NCBI GenBank assembly: GCA_963573385.1
Contig: CAUYLG010018048.1
Location: 24,751-88,750 of the forward strand
Source: Cacajao melanocephalus
Lineage: Eukaryota; Chordata; Mammalia; Primates; Pitheciidae
Length of the DNA stretch: 64,000 nt
Reading direction: 5' to 3'
The notes beneath the pieces are model-generated. The model made no database searches. It was not told the origin of the DNA and was given only the letters and a program-made list of their open reading frames with translations. Shown here one piece after another: positions 40,793 to 53,119 of this stretch; within the stretch, counting starts at the first letter, position 1; the number at the start of each line of letters is the position of its first letter. The translations under genes were made by a program, and so were the position numbers.

Positions 40793-41141
40793 TGGTATTG
40801 GTTAGGTTTTGTGTCCCCACTCAAATCTCATCTTGAATTGTAATCTCAGTTGTTGAGGGAGAGACCTGGTGGGAGGTGACTGGATCCTCGGGGCAGTTCC
40901 CCCCATGCTGTTCTCACGATAGTGAGTGAGTTCTCACGAGATCTGATGGTTTTATCAGTGTTTGGCAGATTCTCTCTTACATGCTGCTTCTCTCTCCTGC
41001 CACCCTGTGAAGAGGTGCCTTCCACCATGTTTCCTGTACCTCCCCAGCCATGCAAAACTGTGAGTCAATTAAACCTCTTTTCTTTATAAATTACCCTGTC
41101 TCAAGTATTTATTTATAGCAGTGTTTAAATGAACTATTACA
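40793..41141 (+). mobile_element. THE1 solo LTR (ERVL-MaLR) with exact target duplication
   Basis: Signature THE1 LTR: 'caaatctcatcttgaattgt', 'ggtgggaggtgactggatcc', 'tgctgttctcacgatagtga', 'tctcacgagatctgatggtt', 'gtcaattaaacctcttttct', ending 'actattaca'. The 5-mer gaaac flanks it exactly on both sides (40788-40792 and 41142-41146). There is no internal sequence, so this is a solo LTR. The U3 promoter and poly(A) region of this family are known to be usable by host transcripts; use here is not shown. Confidence 0.93.
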
Positions 41142-41515
41142 GAAACATATTATGTCCTATGAACATTTTTGGTTGTGATATCACAGCAATGTATAGCAGA
41201 GACAGGATTCTTGCTTTACTATCAAAATGATTAGCCACAGCTTAAATTATGCAGATTAGCAAAATAATTCATTTTATTTTACTAATGTTGAGCTTCTTTC
41301 TATGCAATACTGAGGAAAACCTGCCATATTTTAACATCTTTATTTATTTGAAAACTACTAAATTGAACATTTTATTGGGAAAGAACTGCAAATTCTTACA
41401 AAATGACATTTCTTGTTTCACAATCACTCTAATAATTATGATTTCCTGTAATGTTTTATTAGCCAGATGCCATCTCTTAAAATGTTTAGCATAAAGGAAA
41501 TGTAAGAACATAGTA
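41142..41515. other. Unassigned sequence
   Basis: No gene or repeat recognised. The plus-strand 81-codon frame at 41249-41494 shows no domain character. Confidence 0.5.
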
Positions 41516-41769
41516 GCCTGTAATCCCAGCACTTTGGGAGGCCGAGGTGGGCAGATCACGAGGTCAGGAGTTCAAGACAATCCTGGTCCACATGGTGAAA
41601 TCCTGTCTTTACTAAAAATGCAAAAATTAGCCAGGCATGGTGGTACATGCCTGTAATCACAGCTACTCAAGAAGCTAAGCCAGGAGAATCCTTTGAACCG
41701 AGAGGTGGAGGTGGCATTGAGCCAACATCATGCCATTGCACTCCAGCAAAAAAAAAAAAAAAAAAAAAA
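41516..41769 (+). mobile_element. Alu truncated at both ends, sense
   Basis: It begins at 'cctgtaatcccagcactttg', lacking about the first 20 bases. It ends at 'cattgcactccagc' followed directly by about 22 A, so the usual 'ctgggcgacagagcgagact' part is missing. The body is AluS/Y-like ('ggcagatcacgaggtcagga'). No target duplication seen. Confidence 0.93.
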
Positions 41770-42775
41770 TACAAGATATACATTCAAAACAAGTACAGGT
41801 CTTTGAATAGAGATTAACATTAGGAGTTGCATTCAACTCTCAGAACTGATATTTGAATAAGGTAATGTTACAAGGGGCAAGTATTCTTGTGTTAAACCTA
41901 GCATAATTAATTTTACTATAAATCTTTATTTTGTATGGTAGTGTAAAATGACTACTGAAAGGGTTGATAATACAGACTTGAAAGAAGATGCCTTCCTTTA
42001 AACAATATTTAATATGCTCCAAGACTTTCCTTAGATAAATTCTACCAGGTCATTTAAACAATCAGGTATTATGCAATATTGAACATTTATATCAGAAATT
42101 CATAGGTTTTTATATGGAGTTCTCAACCTAATCTTGTGCAAGTTTCTACCCAGAAATCAAGAAAAATACACCTAATAGCATTGCCAGCAATCACTCTGAA
42201 GATAGCTCTCTAGGATTAGTAAAAATCATTCAAAAATTATTTTTGTTTTTACTGGTATGGTAGATTGGTTATACGAAGTCTACAATATTGGTAGGAACAA
42301 AAATAATCAACAAAGTATTTTTTAAATCATTTAAGTCAGTAAGAAATTAAGTAAAGCTAAGAAAAAATGAAAACCTTAGAGAAATGTTCTACTGAGTAGT
42401 GAAGCCAGGGTATTGCTGAACCATGGGATCAGTTTTCATTTTTTCATAATAATGAAATGTTGGAGCAAGTAGGACTGAAGGCAAAGCCTAGAGCCCTTCC
42501 AAGGCAAAGTCTAACAGATTTTCTTGACTACCCCTCCCCCACCCATTATAAATCCAGGAGCTCAAGAAGGCACAAACATTGGTAAAATGACCAACTGGTA
42601 ATAATATAGGAAGTGACTTCCTTAACCTGAAATGAAATACATATAAATACACAAACATTAGACCTAATGAAAACACATTGGTAATACTTCATGTAAAGTA
42701 AAATAAACAAACTAACAAAAGTTATAAGAATAACAGACATCAAAAAATATCTTGGGGGTCCTAACCAGTATAACC
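41770..42775. other. Unassigned sequence
   Basis: No gene or repeat recognised. Two overlapping minus-strand frames (42488-42743) share the same DNA in different frames and look random. Confidence 0.5.
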
Positions 42776-43520
42776 ATAAAGATTAAAAAAATACATGTAT
42801 AAGGATTAGAAAATATTGAACAAAACTGACAGTATTTGAAGATTATACAATTATCTCATAAGACACCCAAGACAATCTATAGACATTTTAGAAATAATAA
42901 ATAATTTAGGAAATTTTTGGTTTAAAAGATTACAATGCAAAAGTTAATAGAATTTCTAGACTCTAGCAATAACAAATTAGAAAACGTGACTTTTAAGTAA
43001 ATACCATTCACATGGCAACAAAATTCATGAGGTCTTCAGGAAAAATCTAATACAATCTATACAAAATATTTATGGGGGAAAAACCATGAAACATAATTAA
43101 AACAGAAAAGAAAATCAAAAACCTAAACAAATGAGTTTTTTTTTTGGATTAAAATATTCTGTATTGGAAAAGATGTCAATTTTCTCAAAATATATTGCAA
43201 TTTTATTCAAATTACCAATAAGATTTTTTTTCTAAATTTATACACTGATCATAAAATCCATATGATAAAATTAAGATCCAAGAACAGTGAAGAAAATTGT
43301 GAAAGAAGAGAAAAGGGAAGACTTTTTTTTTTTAAACTAAAACTTAAATTCATAGTAACTGAAGACACAATAGTATTTTTGAGAGATGGACAAATATATC
43401 TAATGCATAAAATACCCAAAAAACAGATTGAAACATATATACAACATTTAGTACATGACTGGGTAGACATTAAAATCAGAAGAGATAGGACAATTTGCTT
43501 GATAAATGCAACATTTACCT
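42776..43520 (+). mobile_element. Old L1 fragment (ORF2 reverse transcriptase/thumb region), sense
   Basis: Ordered L1 words: 'agttaatagaatttctagac', 'taaataccattcacatggca', a 'cttcaggaaaaatctaatac' block, 'tgtattggaaaagatgtcaa', 'aattttattcaaattaccaa'. Highly diverged, with no open ORF2 frame. Both ends are truncated. Confidence 0.6.
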
Positions 43521-44925
43521 TTTCATGAGAAATTAAAGTAAAAAACTTCCTCTCTCTCTCCCACTCTTCTCTCTCTTTTGCTTTTCTTTCCTGTCTCCTT
43601 TTTCTCCCTGCTCAAACCCTAAATACTATTAAAACTATTAGAAACAAATATAATGATGTATCTTATTGCCTCAGGGTTGAGAGGGATCTCAAAATCAACA
43701 TAAAAAGGAGAGTAACATGATGAGAGATAAGCATATTAGTATTCAAGTTCAGATATTATTTGAGAGAAAATAAAGCTTAGAGCTTATTCTGGTGTTACAA
43801 AGTATGGCAGCCGTGAAAAGATGTCTTTTAGATCAGAAACAGCAGGAAGTGTAAGTGATCAACAACTCCAGGCACTGTGCTCTGAAATCTGTCACTCATT
43901 TTATGATGAGACCACACTTCTTGCCATCGTTTCCTGCCATTGACTGACTGAGGCAGGATACCAAGGCTGACGCATTCTTGGAGACAGTGGACTGCCCTGA
44001 ATAATCATTTAACTTGGGGAGAACTCCCCATTACCTTTGTTGAAACTTTCTTAGAATTGCTACAGGATCTCATACTTTTCCTGCCTTTTTTCCCTTCTTA
44101 TCTTTCTTTTCTTTCTCTTACCTCTCCGGGATTAGAACTGCATCCTGATTTTTGTCACTTGGCCCAAAGATGACTAAAATAAAAGTATTTTAAATATTGA
44201 GGATGCAATTTAGTCTCCAAAGGCATTTAAAATGTGATATATTTTTTTAAAAAAATGCAAAAACCACTCTTAGCTTTTATCCCTAAAACCAACAACAAAT
44301 AGACAATGATCAGATTTGGTCCCTGAGCAGGTGTTTGTTGGTACCTGACTTAGATTATTACAAGGGTCAGACAGTGAGGCCTATAAAACCAATGTTCAAA
44401 TCTTTGCTTCAGTATCCCTAAAAATACTTTATAAAACTATTTATATTTGTACATGCTTATAATGACACCTAACGTTCTTATGTTAACTTTCATAGTTGCA
44501 AAGGATGTAATAGAATTACACATAATTCTATTGCATGTGTACAATAGGTATGATTTTATTGAAAATTTGAAAGTGCAGATTTAGAATATTCAATTTATAG
44601 AAAATATATGTCTAAAAATCTAAATGATAAAGCTAGTCATATCTTTCTCAAATTCAGTGTCACTTCATATCAGAAAGAATGACTTTACTTTTCATATCAA
44701 GTATCATGAATACAATTTCACCACAAAACCTATCTCAGTTTTGATTTTTAATAATAAGGGATAGGTAGGTAAAAATATGGGTAGACAAAAAGATATATAG
44801 GTGGGAGGTAGATAGATGGACAGGTAATGGACTGGTGAAGGAGGCAGGAGTGCAGAGACAGGAGTGCAGAGACAGGTAGAAAAGAGAGCTGAGCTTTTTG
44901 AATTTTCTCTTTTTTTGGTGTCCTA
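43521..44925. other. Unassigned sequence with a polypyrimidine tract and short tandem repeats
   Basis: A C/T-rich tract at 43547-43615 ('cctctctctctcccactctt' and more) is nearly free of purines. At 44845-44876 a 16-base unit 'ggagtgcagagacagg' is repeated. At 44760-44825 there is a degenerate TAGG/TAGA run. No gene seen; 43780-44170 has a mixed composition that I could not place in a family. Confidence 0.5.
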
Positions 44926-44926
44926 G

Positions 44927-45216
<290 letters not shown>

Positions 45217-45510
45217 GGAGATTTTTATACCTTGGAATCATGCCATAATGGAATTCGGAGTGAGATGATGATAGTTACCACTTCCTTCTGTAGCACTTTA
45301 GCAGGAGGATTCTCAAAAGGGAGTTGGGGTTGGGAAAGCCATACTAATCCTTTGCTAAGTCAGATCTGTTTTGGAAAGGATATATATAGAAAATAATATC
45401 CTCAATTCCACCTGCGCCCAGTTATTCCACCCCAAAAGTGGTTCATTACCTAAATAGTTACATGTACCCTAATTTAAGGCCATGCTGTAAGACTCCAAAT
45501 GTTCTATATA

Positions 45511-46746
45511 CTGTCATATGCCACATACAGATGTTTTAGTCAAGGATGAAACTCAAAGAACAAGATAATGGTCCCATAAAATAATAATGGAGCTGAAAAA
45601 TTCCTAGCACCTAGTGACACTGTAGCCATCTAAATGTAGCTCAACACATCACTCATGTGTTTAAGTGATGCTGGTGTCAACAAACATACTGCACTGCCAG
45701 TTATGTAAAAGTATGTGCATTGCATACCACTTGGTAATAAATGACAAGGATATGGGTTTGTATACTTACTAAACTATACTTTTATCATTATTTTAGAGTG
45801 TACTCCTTCTCTTAAAAAGAAAACTGTGAAATGGCCTCAGGCAAGATCCGTCAGGAAATACTTCAGAAGAAGGAATTATTATCGCAAGACATGACAGCTC
45901 TATGTGTTATTGCCCCTGAAGATCTTCCAGTGGGACAAGATGTAGAGGTGGAAGACAGTGATACTGATGATCCCGACCCTGTGTAGGCTTAACCTAGTGT
46001 GTGTGTTTCTGTGTTATTTTTTTAAGTTTACAAAGTAGAAAATAAGTTAAAATTTTTTCAAAATAGTAAAAACCTTATAAAGACTATAAAGAAAATATTT
46101 CATACAGCTTCACAATGTGTTTGTGTTTTAAGATGTGTTATTTAAAAAGAGTCAAAAAGTTAAAAAAATAAAAAGTTTTAAAGTAAAAAGTTACAGTAAA
46201 CTAAGGTTAATTTATTGTTATAGAAAGAAAACCAATTTTTATAAATGTAGTGCAACCTAAGTGTACAGTGTTTACAAGTTCGTAGTGTATGGAATGTCCT
46301 GGGTCTTCACATTCACTCACCACTCACTGGTGCACCCAGAGCAACTTTCAGTCCTGCAAGTTCCATTCAAGGTATGTGCCCCATACAGGTGTACCATTTC
46401 TAATCTTTTGTACCATATTTTAACCGTACTTTTTCTGTGTTTAGATATACAAATGCTTATCTTTGTGTATAGTGCCTATAGGGTTCAATAAGTATAGTAC
46501 GAAAACTGTGAGTTATCAAAAGATGGATGTTATTTCCTACCTCTTCTGTAAGGATTTAGACACTCAGATGCAAGATCCATCTATATAGTTTGTAGCATAG
46601 GAGCAATTGGCTATACCACATAGCCTCAGTGTGTAGGAGGTTGCACCATCTACGTTTGTGTAACTACACTCTATGATGTTCATACAATGATGAAATCGCC
46701 TGATGTATTTCTATGATCATACCCGTCATTAAGCAATGTATAACTG
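45511..46746 (+). mobile_element. Tigger-type (TcMar, pogo-like) DNA transposon, defective
   Basis: Termini 'ctgtcatatgccacataca' at the left and 'cattaagcaatgtataactg' at the right are diverged inverted repeats of the 'cagtcatgcg' type. TA dinucleotides flank both ends (45509-45510 and 46747-46748), as mariner/Tigger insertion requires. Interior text includes 'aatggagctgaaaaattcct', 'aagatcttccagtgggacaa' and 'aagtgtacagtgtttacaag'. No transposase frame is open. The exact Tigger subfamily is not fixed. A 78-bp segment (46503-46580) looks foreign to the element. Confidence 0.75.
46503..46580 (+). repeat. 78-bp segment duplicated outside the transposon, copy 1
   Basis: Matches 47091-47168 with seven mismatches in 78 bases by eye. 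It lies within the Tigger-type element between two parts that otherwise read on continuously ('gttcaataagtatag' and 'tttgtagcataggagcaatt'). Confidence 0.88.
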
Positions 46747-46748
46747 TA

Positions 46749-48438
46749 TAACAATAATATGTTAAGAAAGGTTTGTGCTATTGTTAGTGGCGAATTAATA
46801 AATATATAACTATTTACTTATAAATTTAGGAAATTTTGTGATACCATACACCTGTTGTTTCTGTCCCTCATCCAATGGCTATTCTGTGTAAATACATAAG
46901 TAGTATGAGATTCTCATTGCTTACCTCCTCTGCTATCAGCTTTCTTTCAGGGACTGGTCCTTAGACAGGGACATGCAAAGTTCATTTCATTGGCAGTTCC
47001 TGTGATTTATAGGGAGTGACAGCTTACTAATAAGCCACTTTTTTCTTCTGTTACATAAGGACTCCAAGGAGGCATGGGAATATTGTGAATAAACTGTGAA
47101 TTATCAAAAGATGGATGCTATTTCCTACCTGTTCAGTATGGATTTAGACATTCAGATGCAAGATGCATTTTGAAATTCATATTTCTATGAAGGACATCAC
47201 TGAAAGCAAAATAATGGTTTTGCTAAATGTAATACGAGTTATCATATATGGTTTAAAAACTATAAAAATTGTTTCTCATAGAAATTATGTAGCACACAGT
47301 AAGTATGCAGGATGTTTTTTTGTGAGTTCCATTATAACTGACAGAGCAATTAACATCCTCTACATCAATGAATAGTCCTTTGGAGGACCCCTTCTAATGA
47401 AATTAGGCTTTCAAAACCCTAAAAATCCAGGTATATATAATATAACAAAAAATGTAATTGGAGTTACCAACCAAATATTTTCATGAAATCTGTGAAAATG
47501 TAATAGGATGAGACTAGATGACTTCCCAGGCTGATTAGCTCAGACACTATTTTACAAGGAACAGATGTTTCAGTAGGGTTTAGTCAAGGGAATATCCACA
47601 ATAAACACACCAACGACCACTGCTGGTTACAGGAAAGTTAAACAGGTAGCAATACTAAATAGTCACTGGAAACCTGGATAAGCCTAAGGCTATTAACATC
47701 TTAATTATTTCTTTTGAAAATAAATTGATCGCTCACAACACATTCACACACACAAGGGTGTGTGTTATTAATCTCTTTCATAAATGTAATCTAATCTTCC
47801 ATACTTAGTAAGCATTATATAAAAGATGCAGCTTACTTAAGTGCCCATTTTGTGTGTACATCATTTTTCCAAGTACTCTTAGAAAGCATGTTTCTACTAT
47901 TTTACCTATTTGAATTCAGATTAATGTACATTCTAATAAAAGAACAGTTTAGAGACAAATTCCTAGCAGAAAACAGCTATTTTTGCCTTTGTATATTTTA
48001 AAAGGCATGCCTGATGGTTTACTGAGATATAAAAGTACATAAAAATTTACTAGTGTTTTATTAAAGGATTAAATGCATAAAAAATAAGTGACTTCCCTAG
48101 TGCTACTCTATAAATAAAAGTGATCACTCTGGTAATAATTGATCTCTCTATTTCTTGTGTGGTCTTGCTTTTCAGTTTGATTACAACACAACACTTGATA
48201 TTGCATTGAAATAATACAAAATAGATTATTATGCAAACTTTGTCTCTAAAAGACTTTGCCCATTTAATGAAGAACTTTCCTACAAGATCCTGTAACATTG
48301 CCTTTAAAGATCTCCATGCCTAGTCAAACTTCCATCCCTGGAAACTGCATTTTGAAACGTTTCTTTGGACCAGGCAATGCCTGTGAAAAGGTTATTTGGA
48401 ATGAGACTTCTCTAGAGACTTGATACATCAATCTGCAT
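46749..48438. other. Unassigned sequence; copy 2 of the 78-bp duplication
   Basis: The direct repeat partner of 46503-46580 is at 47091-47168, about 340 bp beyond the transposon end. A small hairpin 'acacacacaagggtgtgtgt' lies near 47746-47766. Nothing else is recognised. Frames at 47163-47375 and 48050-48298 show no domain. Confidence 0.5.
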
Positions 48439-48440
48439 GT

Positions 48441-48562
48441 GATACATTAAGTAAAGCTGCTTAGAATGTACACACACACACACACTCAACTCAAAATTGA
48501 GATACATTAAACAATGCTGCTCAGAATGTACATACTCTCTCTCTCTCTCTCAACTCAAAATT
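48441..48562 (+). repeat. Two-copy tandem duplication with different microsatellite cores
   Basis: Copy 1 (48441-48498) and copy 2 (48501-48562) share 'gatacattaa', 'gctgcttagaatgtaca' (copy 2 'gctgctcagaatgtaca') and the end 'caactcaaaatt'. Between these, copy 1 carries a (CA)n run and copy 2 a (CT)n run. Confidence 0.9.
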
Positions 48563-51500
48563 ATTAATGAATTAAAAATGGAAAATGGGTTTCAATAGAA
48601 ATAGTCCGGAATCTAACAAATGATGTGCTTTCAAAGCACATTAAAATCCTAAAAATCTTAACAAGTCTGCTTTATTAGAGAACAGTTGCTTTGCTTCTGA
48701 AATCACTGTTTCAGAGGCAAAGTGTGTCTCATTTCACTTGCAATTTTATAATGAGATTCAAACCAACATTAAAGAGTGGCATATTTGTTTTCTGAAGGAT
48801 ATTCCCTAGGCATGCCCAAGGCCAGCCTGGCTTCCTGTCTGTGCCATTGTTTGCACATTTTGTAAATATCACTTGAGTTTTTCTGTATCCTATCATAAAC
48901 TCCCAAATTCCAAGTGACCTCCCACATCTACCACACCACAAATGCTGCTTTAATATCTTGAAAGACACAGTTTTAACTTAAAAAAAGAAATCTCTTCAAC
49001 AAAGGTCACCTAAGCACCATCTTCACAAAGGGAATATATTTCTACTGTCTATTCCATCTCCATTTTGATTGTGGACTGCCTGCTGCCTACTTTGCATTCA
49101 GTTCTCTAAAAGGCTTATTAATGGGGTCTAGAGGGAGGCTGTCAGAAATGGCAGACTGAATCAAGGGATTTTCCTTCAACATCCAAATGACACACTGAAG
49201 CTAAAGAATTAAACAGATGACTAACCAGTGCCCTTTTGTCTGAAGATGAAGGTGGGATTGCCAACTTGCAAACCAGAAACTGACATTTGGGTGGATTAAA
49301 CCATGCTGCTATTGTACTGCTAGTTTATAATCACTACGGCTTTCTAGATCTCAAGTGCCTCAGCAAAAGCCTTCTTAGTGCTTAGAGTCATGTTTGTAGA
49401 AATCCTCAGCTGGGCTTGTGCTGTAAACATTTGTCCACCAAGAAGCAGTGTTCTGACACTAACTGAGAAGAAGCGTTGGCTTCTAGGTATTTAATTAAAA
49501 CATTAAGCGAAAAAGCTTTCATGTCAACATTCACAAGTACGTCCTATGGCTCAGGGTGGCTATAATTGAGTTTTCCTGCACATGCATTCCTCCCCTTCCC
49601 AGCCTTCTTTGAGAGCTGCAATAGCTTGAGGTTCACTTTGCTTCATGCTGTTAGTTGTGGCTTTGAGACTTTGCCCCATGCTGTCACTTTCCTGATTCTC
49701 TCAATCTGGTTGTTAGCTTTAATTTCTAAAATCAAGATTGGATGGCAACAAGGGGCTTTAATGAAGAGTGAAAAAGACATTTGTTAAACAGCATTAAGAA
49801 TTCTTATTTGAACTGCTATAAAATGTGGTCAAGCCAAACACTTTCTGCTTTTATGAATCATCCAATTTCCTCTACCACATAATTAATGTTAATAAGGAAA
49901 AGGCATTGTGTGGGAACTAAATATATCATAATAGATGCTGGCTCTGGTTGTAGATTTCTGCAGTGCCACCATTTTCATTTTGAGTCTCTGGGAGGACTTG
50001 TGTATAGTAAGGAAGGCCCTGAAGAATAAATCAGATTATGGTCATTTGATTGTTGATGAAGTTTATATAATAGAAGTACTTAATTTTCCTTAAAAGTTGC
50101 AGTTTTTAATTGAAAGACAGCAAAAAGGCATCTAGTAATGACATATTATTGCACCTTTCTGAACGGTAACATTTCCAAGAGAAGATTTTTAAGCTACTCT
50201 ATGTCTTGGGACATTTACTATAATAAAAGGAGATTGTCCATATAATTTCTTCAATGCATCAAATCAATTTAGAGAAGCTAAATTGATCACATCCCCTTTC
50301 ACAAAATGTGAAGATATAGATTTCACAAAACATGCTAAAACAATCAAGATGGCCACAACCAAGTGTTACAAGAAAGATGCAAAAGTATTTATAAAATCTC
50401 TGTTAAACTCATTGTCATATAGAAATATATATATGTATACACATTGTCAGATTCAGCATATTCCAATGCATCCATTTCCTTTAAAAATAACGTGACTACA
50501 TTTGACTTCATCCCCTTAATTTAGAAAAGTCCAATTTCTAAATTATGTACCTGACATGTCATAAGTTAGCATGTCAATTGATCAAATACTTATTGGAGGA
50601 TTGTTAAATCGGTTACACTGTCCTAATAAGTGGGAATACAAAAAAAATACATTTAAAGTAGTGTTAACCCTGTAGAAATTATTTTTTGAAGAAGAAAAAA
50701 CAGTTTTTTATAAAGCTGAATAAAAATGGAGGCTATATGTAAGTGCTAAATTAAGCAATTTAATCAATAAGGTGGCGTAACATTACAACAGGGAAATACA
50801 GCTGCTAAGGCAAGCCAACCTATGTACCTATAAGCTTCATCAATTTTCCCAGCTCGTGCAGTAACTAGAGTTCTAGGCCAGTAGAAAGATCCAATCACAA
50901 ATATGAAACAAATCTACCTCAACCATAGTTACAGTGTAACTGGCTTTTTTCTTGATGTCTGAATACCTGCCTTGATAAACTGCAATTTACTGGAGTTCTG
51001 AAATTTTTCCCATCATAGTCTCATTGGTCCTGCCCTTCCTTCTGTTCTTAATGCAGACATGTTTCTCTGTCTTGTGAAATCATGATAACGGCAAATACCC
51101 GCTTACCTGCTGCTTCAGCATTTGACTCACCCGTCAAAATCCTTGTCTGTTGTTTTTTTTTTAAACCATAATTCCTGTGCACTCCCACCCACATGGATGT
51201 CTGTTTGTAGCTTACTAATGCCATTCATTTACTGGTTGAGTGTCAAACCTATCTGATGCACTACCAACCAAAACCTCTAATGTGCATGACCAACTCCCCT
51301 CAGGATATGGCTTTTTATTGTTGCTGTTTGTTTGGTTTTGTCTAGTCATACTATCAACTTATTGAAAAGGGAAGAGTCTAGGATATTCCCTCAAATAAAT
51401 TCTTCCTCAGTGCTTTCCCCCTAAGTCAGAACATGAGGAAGAACCACTTGGGATAAAGGGAGGTTCAAGGAAAGTACAACACTTGACACAATTCTGTTTT

Positions 51501-52133
51501 CCAAAAAAGCAAATTTCACTGTGGCTTACCCACTTCTACACACTTCAAAACCAGCCTCTGTCTATTAACCAACATTCTTGACATCCATCCCATTATATGG
51601 CTTCTCATCTACACTTACTTAACTTTCAGCTACTAAATTATCCTTTTGGAATTTCAGTACAATTAAACAAACATTTTAATGAATACCTAAGATGTGAAGG
51701 CACTGTGCTAAGTGTTTGAAATATGATGACAAAAATAACGTGTATGATCCTGCAAAAATTATCTAGTGACATATAGCTCTGTCACTATCTCAAATCCGAA
51801 ATTAACTCACTTTCTATTCTCTTGATCTCTGCAATTACTTTTGCTCCCCCAACTAGTAGCAAATTGACACTTTCACCAGTAAACAATCAACACGTGACTC
51901 CGTTTCTAGGAAAGTATTTCCAGACTCCTGAATTGCCTTGAATATTTCCAGAACCAATTCCCTATGCTGGGGCATGAAACACTAGGATACATTTTAAACA
52001 ACTAGTGGCCATGTTACTTAGAAATTGAAACTGGTACAGACGCTGAGGACAACATCCTAAGTTCAGATGTGTAACCATCTGAACTGTTTTTACTCACATT
52101 TCTGACATCAAATGAGACGTGTCTTTTTCCCCC
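48563..52133. other. Repeat-poor interval without a recognised gene
   Basis: No Alu, L1 or LTR is visible over about 3.5 kb, unlike the rest of the window. Only a possible antisense L2 end at about 51660-51740 was noticed. Frames at 48729-48968, 49566-49787 and 50283-50495 lack domain signatures and convincing splice contexts. Confidence 0.5.
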
Positions 52134-52866
52134 TGACACCAATTCTCTGCAGACACCAACTGGGTGTCAATTCAATTCAATTTCTGCACTGTCTACTAAA
52201 GTTAGTATCAGATACCACAAGGTCTCAGTCCCACAAGACTGCCCCATTTTAGATATGTATTGCAAATCCAAGCCATTTGTACTTCTGAACAACTAGCTAT
52301 AAATACAAGGTTCCCATGACATCCTCCTCACTTTTGAGAATTTGCTAGAAAGGCTCACAGAACTCAGGAAGGCACTTTAATATTATTTATTATGAAAGAT
52401 ACAACTAGAAACAGCCAAATAGAAGAAATGCATGGGGCAAGTTCTGAGGGAAGGAATGAGGTGCTCTCATACCCTCTCCAGGTGTACCACCATCCCAGCC
52501 CCTCAATGTGTTCAACAACTTGGAAGCTCTTCTTAAATCTCATCAATTAGGGGTTGCTATGTAGGCCTCACTACATAGGCATGGTTGACTAAATTACTGT
52601 CCCTCAGTGATTGGCTCAACCTCTAGCCCCTTTCCCCTATTAGAGGCTTGGAGGTGGAGCTGAATGTCCCACCCTTCTAATTATGACTTGGTCTTTCTTA
52701 TGACCAGTCCCCATCCTGAAGCTGTCTGGAAATCCCTTGCCACTGGTTATCTCATTAACAATACCGAAGACACTCTCATAACTCTAAGGAGTCCAAGGCT
52801 TTTAGGACTTGTATGCCAGGAACTGGAGACAAAGACCAAATGTTTATTTTTATTTTATCACAATGT
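52134..52866 (-). mobile_element. ERV-type LTR, antisense (family not fixed)
   Basis: The text matches a mammalian LTR consensus I recall: 'cagacaccaactgggtgtca', 'cagataccacaaggtctcag', 'aatttgctagaaaggctcac', 'agaactcaggaaggcacttt', 'gaccagtccccatcctgaag', 'gacaaagaccaaatg'. On the minus strand an AATAAA occurs at about 52383-52390, as expected for the R region. The plus-strand left edge TGACACC fits the CA end of an antisense LTR. No internal sequence seen. Confidence 0.6.
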
Positions 52867-53119
52867 CCTAGACAAAGTTTTATTTTCGTATGCAATTCAG
52901 GACTGTATAATTCAAAAGAACCTGACTGCAGAGGGACACAGGAGCTGAAATGTAGTCTGTGTTCTACTCCCTAATATGTCTCTGGCTTATAACTGCATGT
53001 AATCACAGATTTTTTTTCTAATATATCTACCAATAACTTTTTTACTAATTTTTCCAAAGGGGCAGTAAAACCAGCACAGCAAGCCTAATAACTACTACTT
53101 CATTCTTTAACATTCTTCA

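Noticed and set aside
45830..45985. Coding-looking stretch starting 'atggcctcaggcaagatccg' and ending at a TAG
   Set aside because: It is internal text of the Tigger-type element shared by many copies. It is short and lacks any transposase motif.
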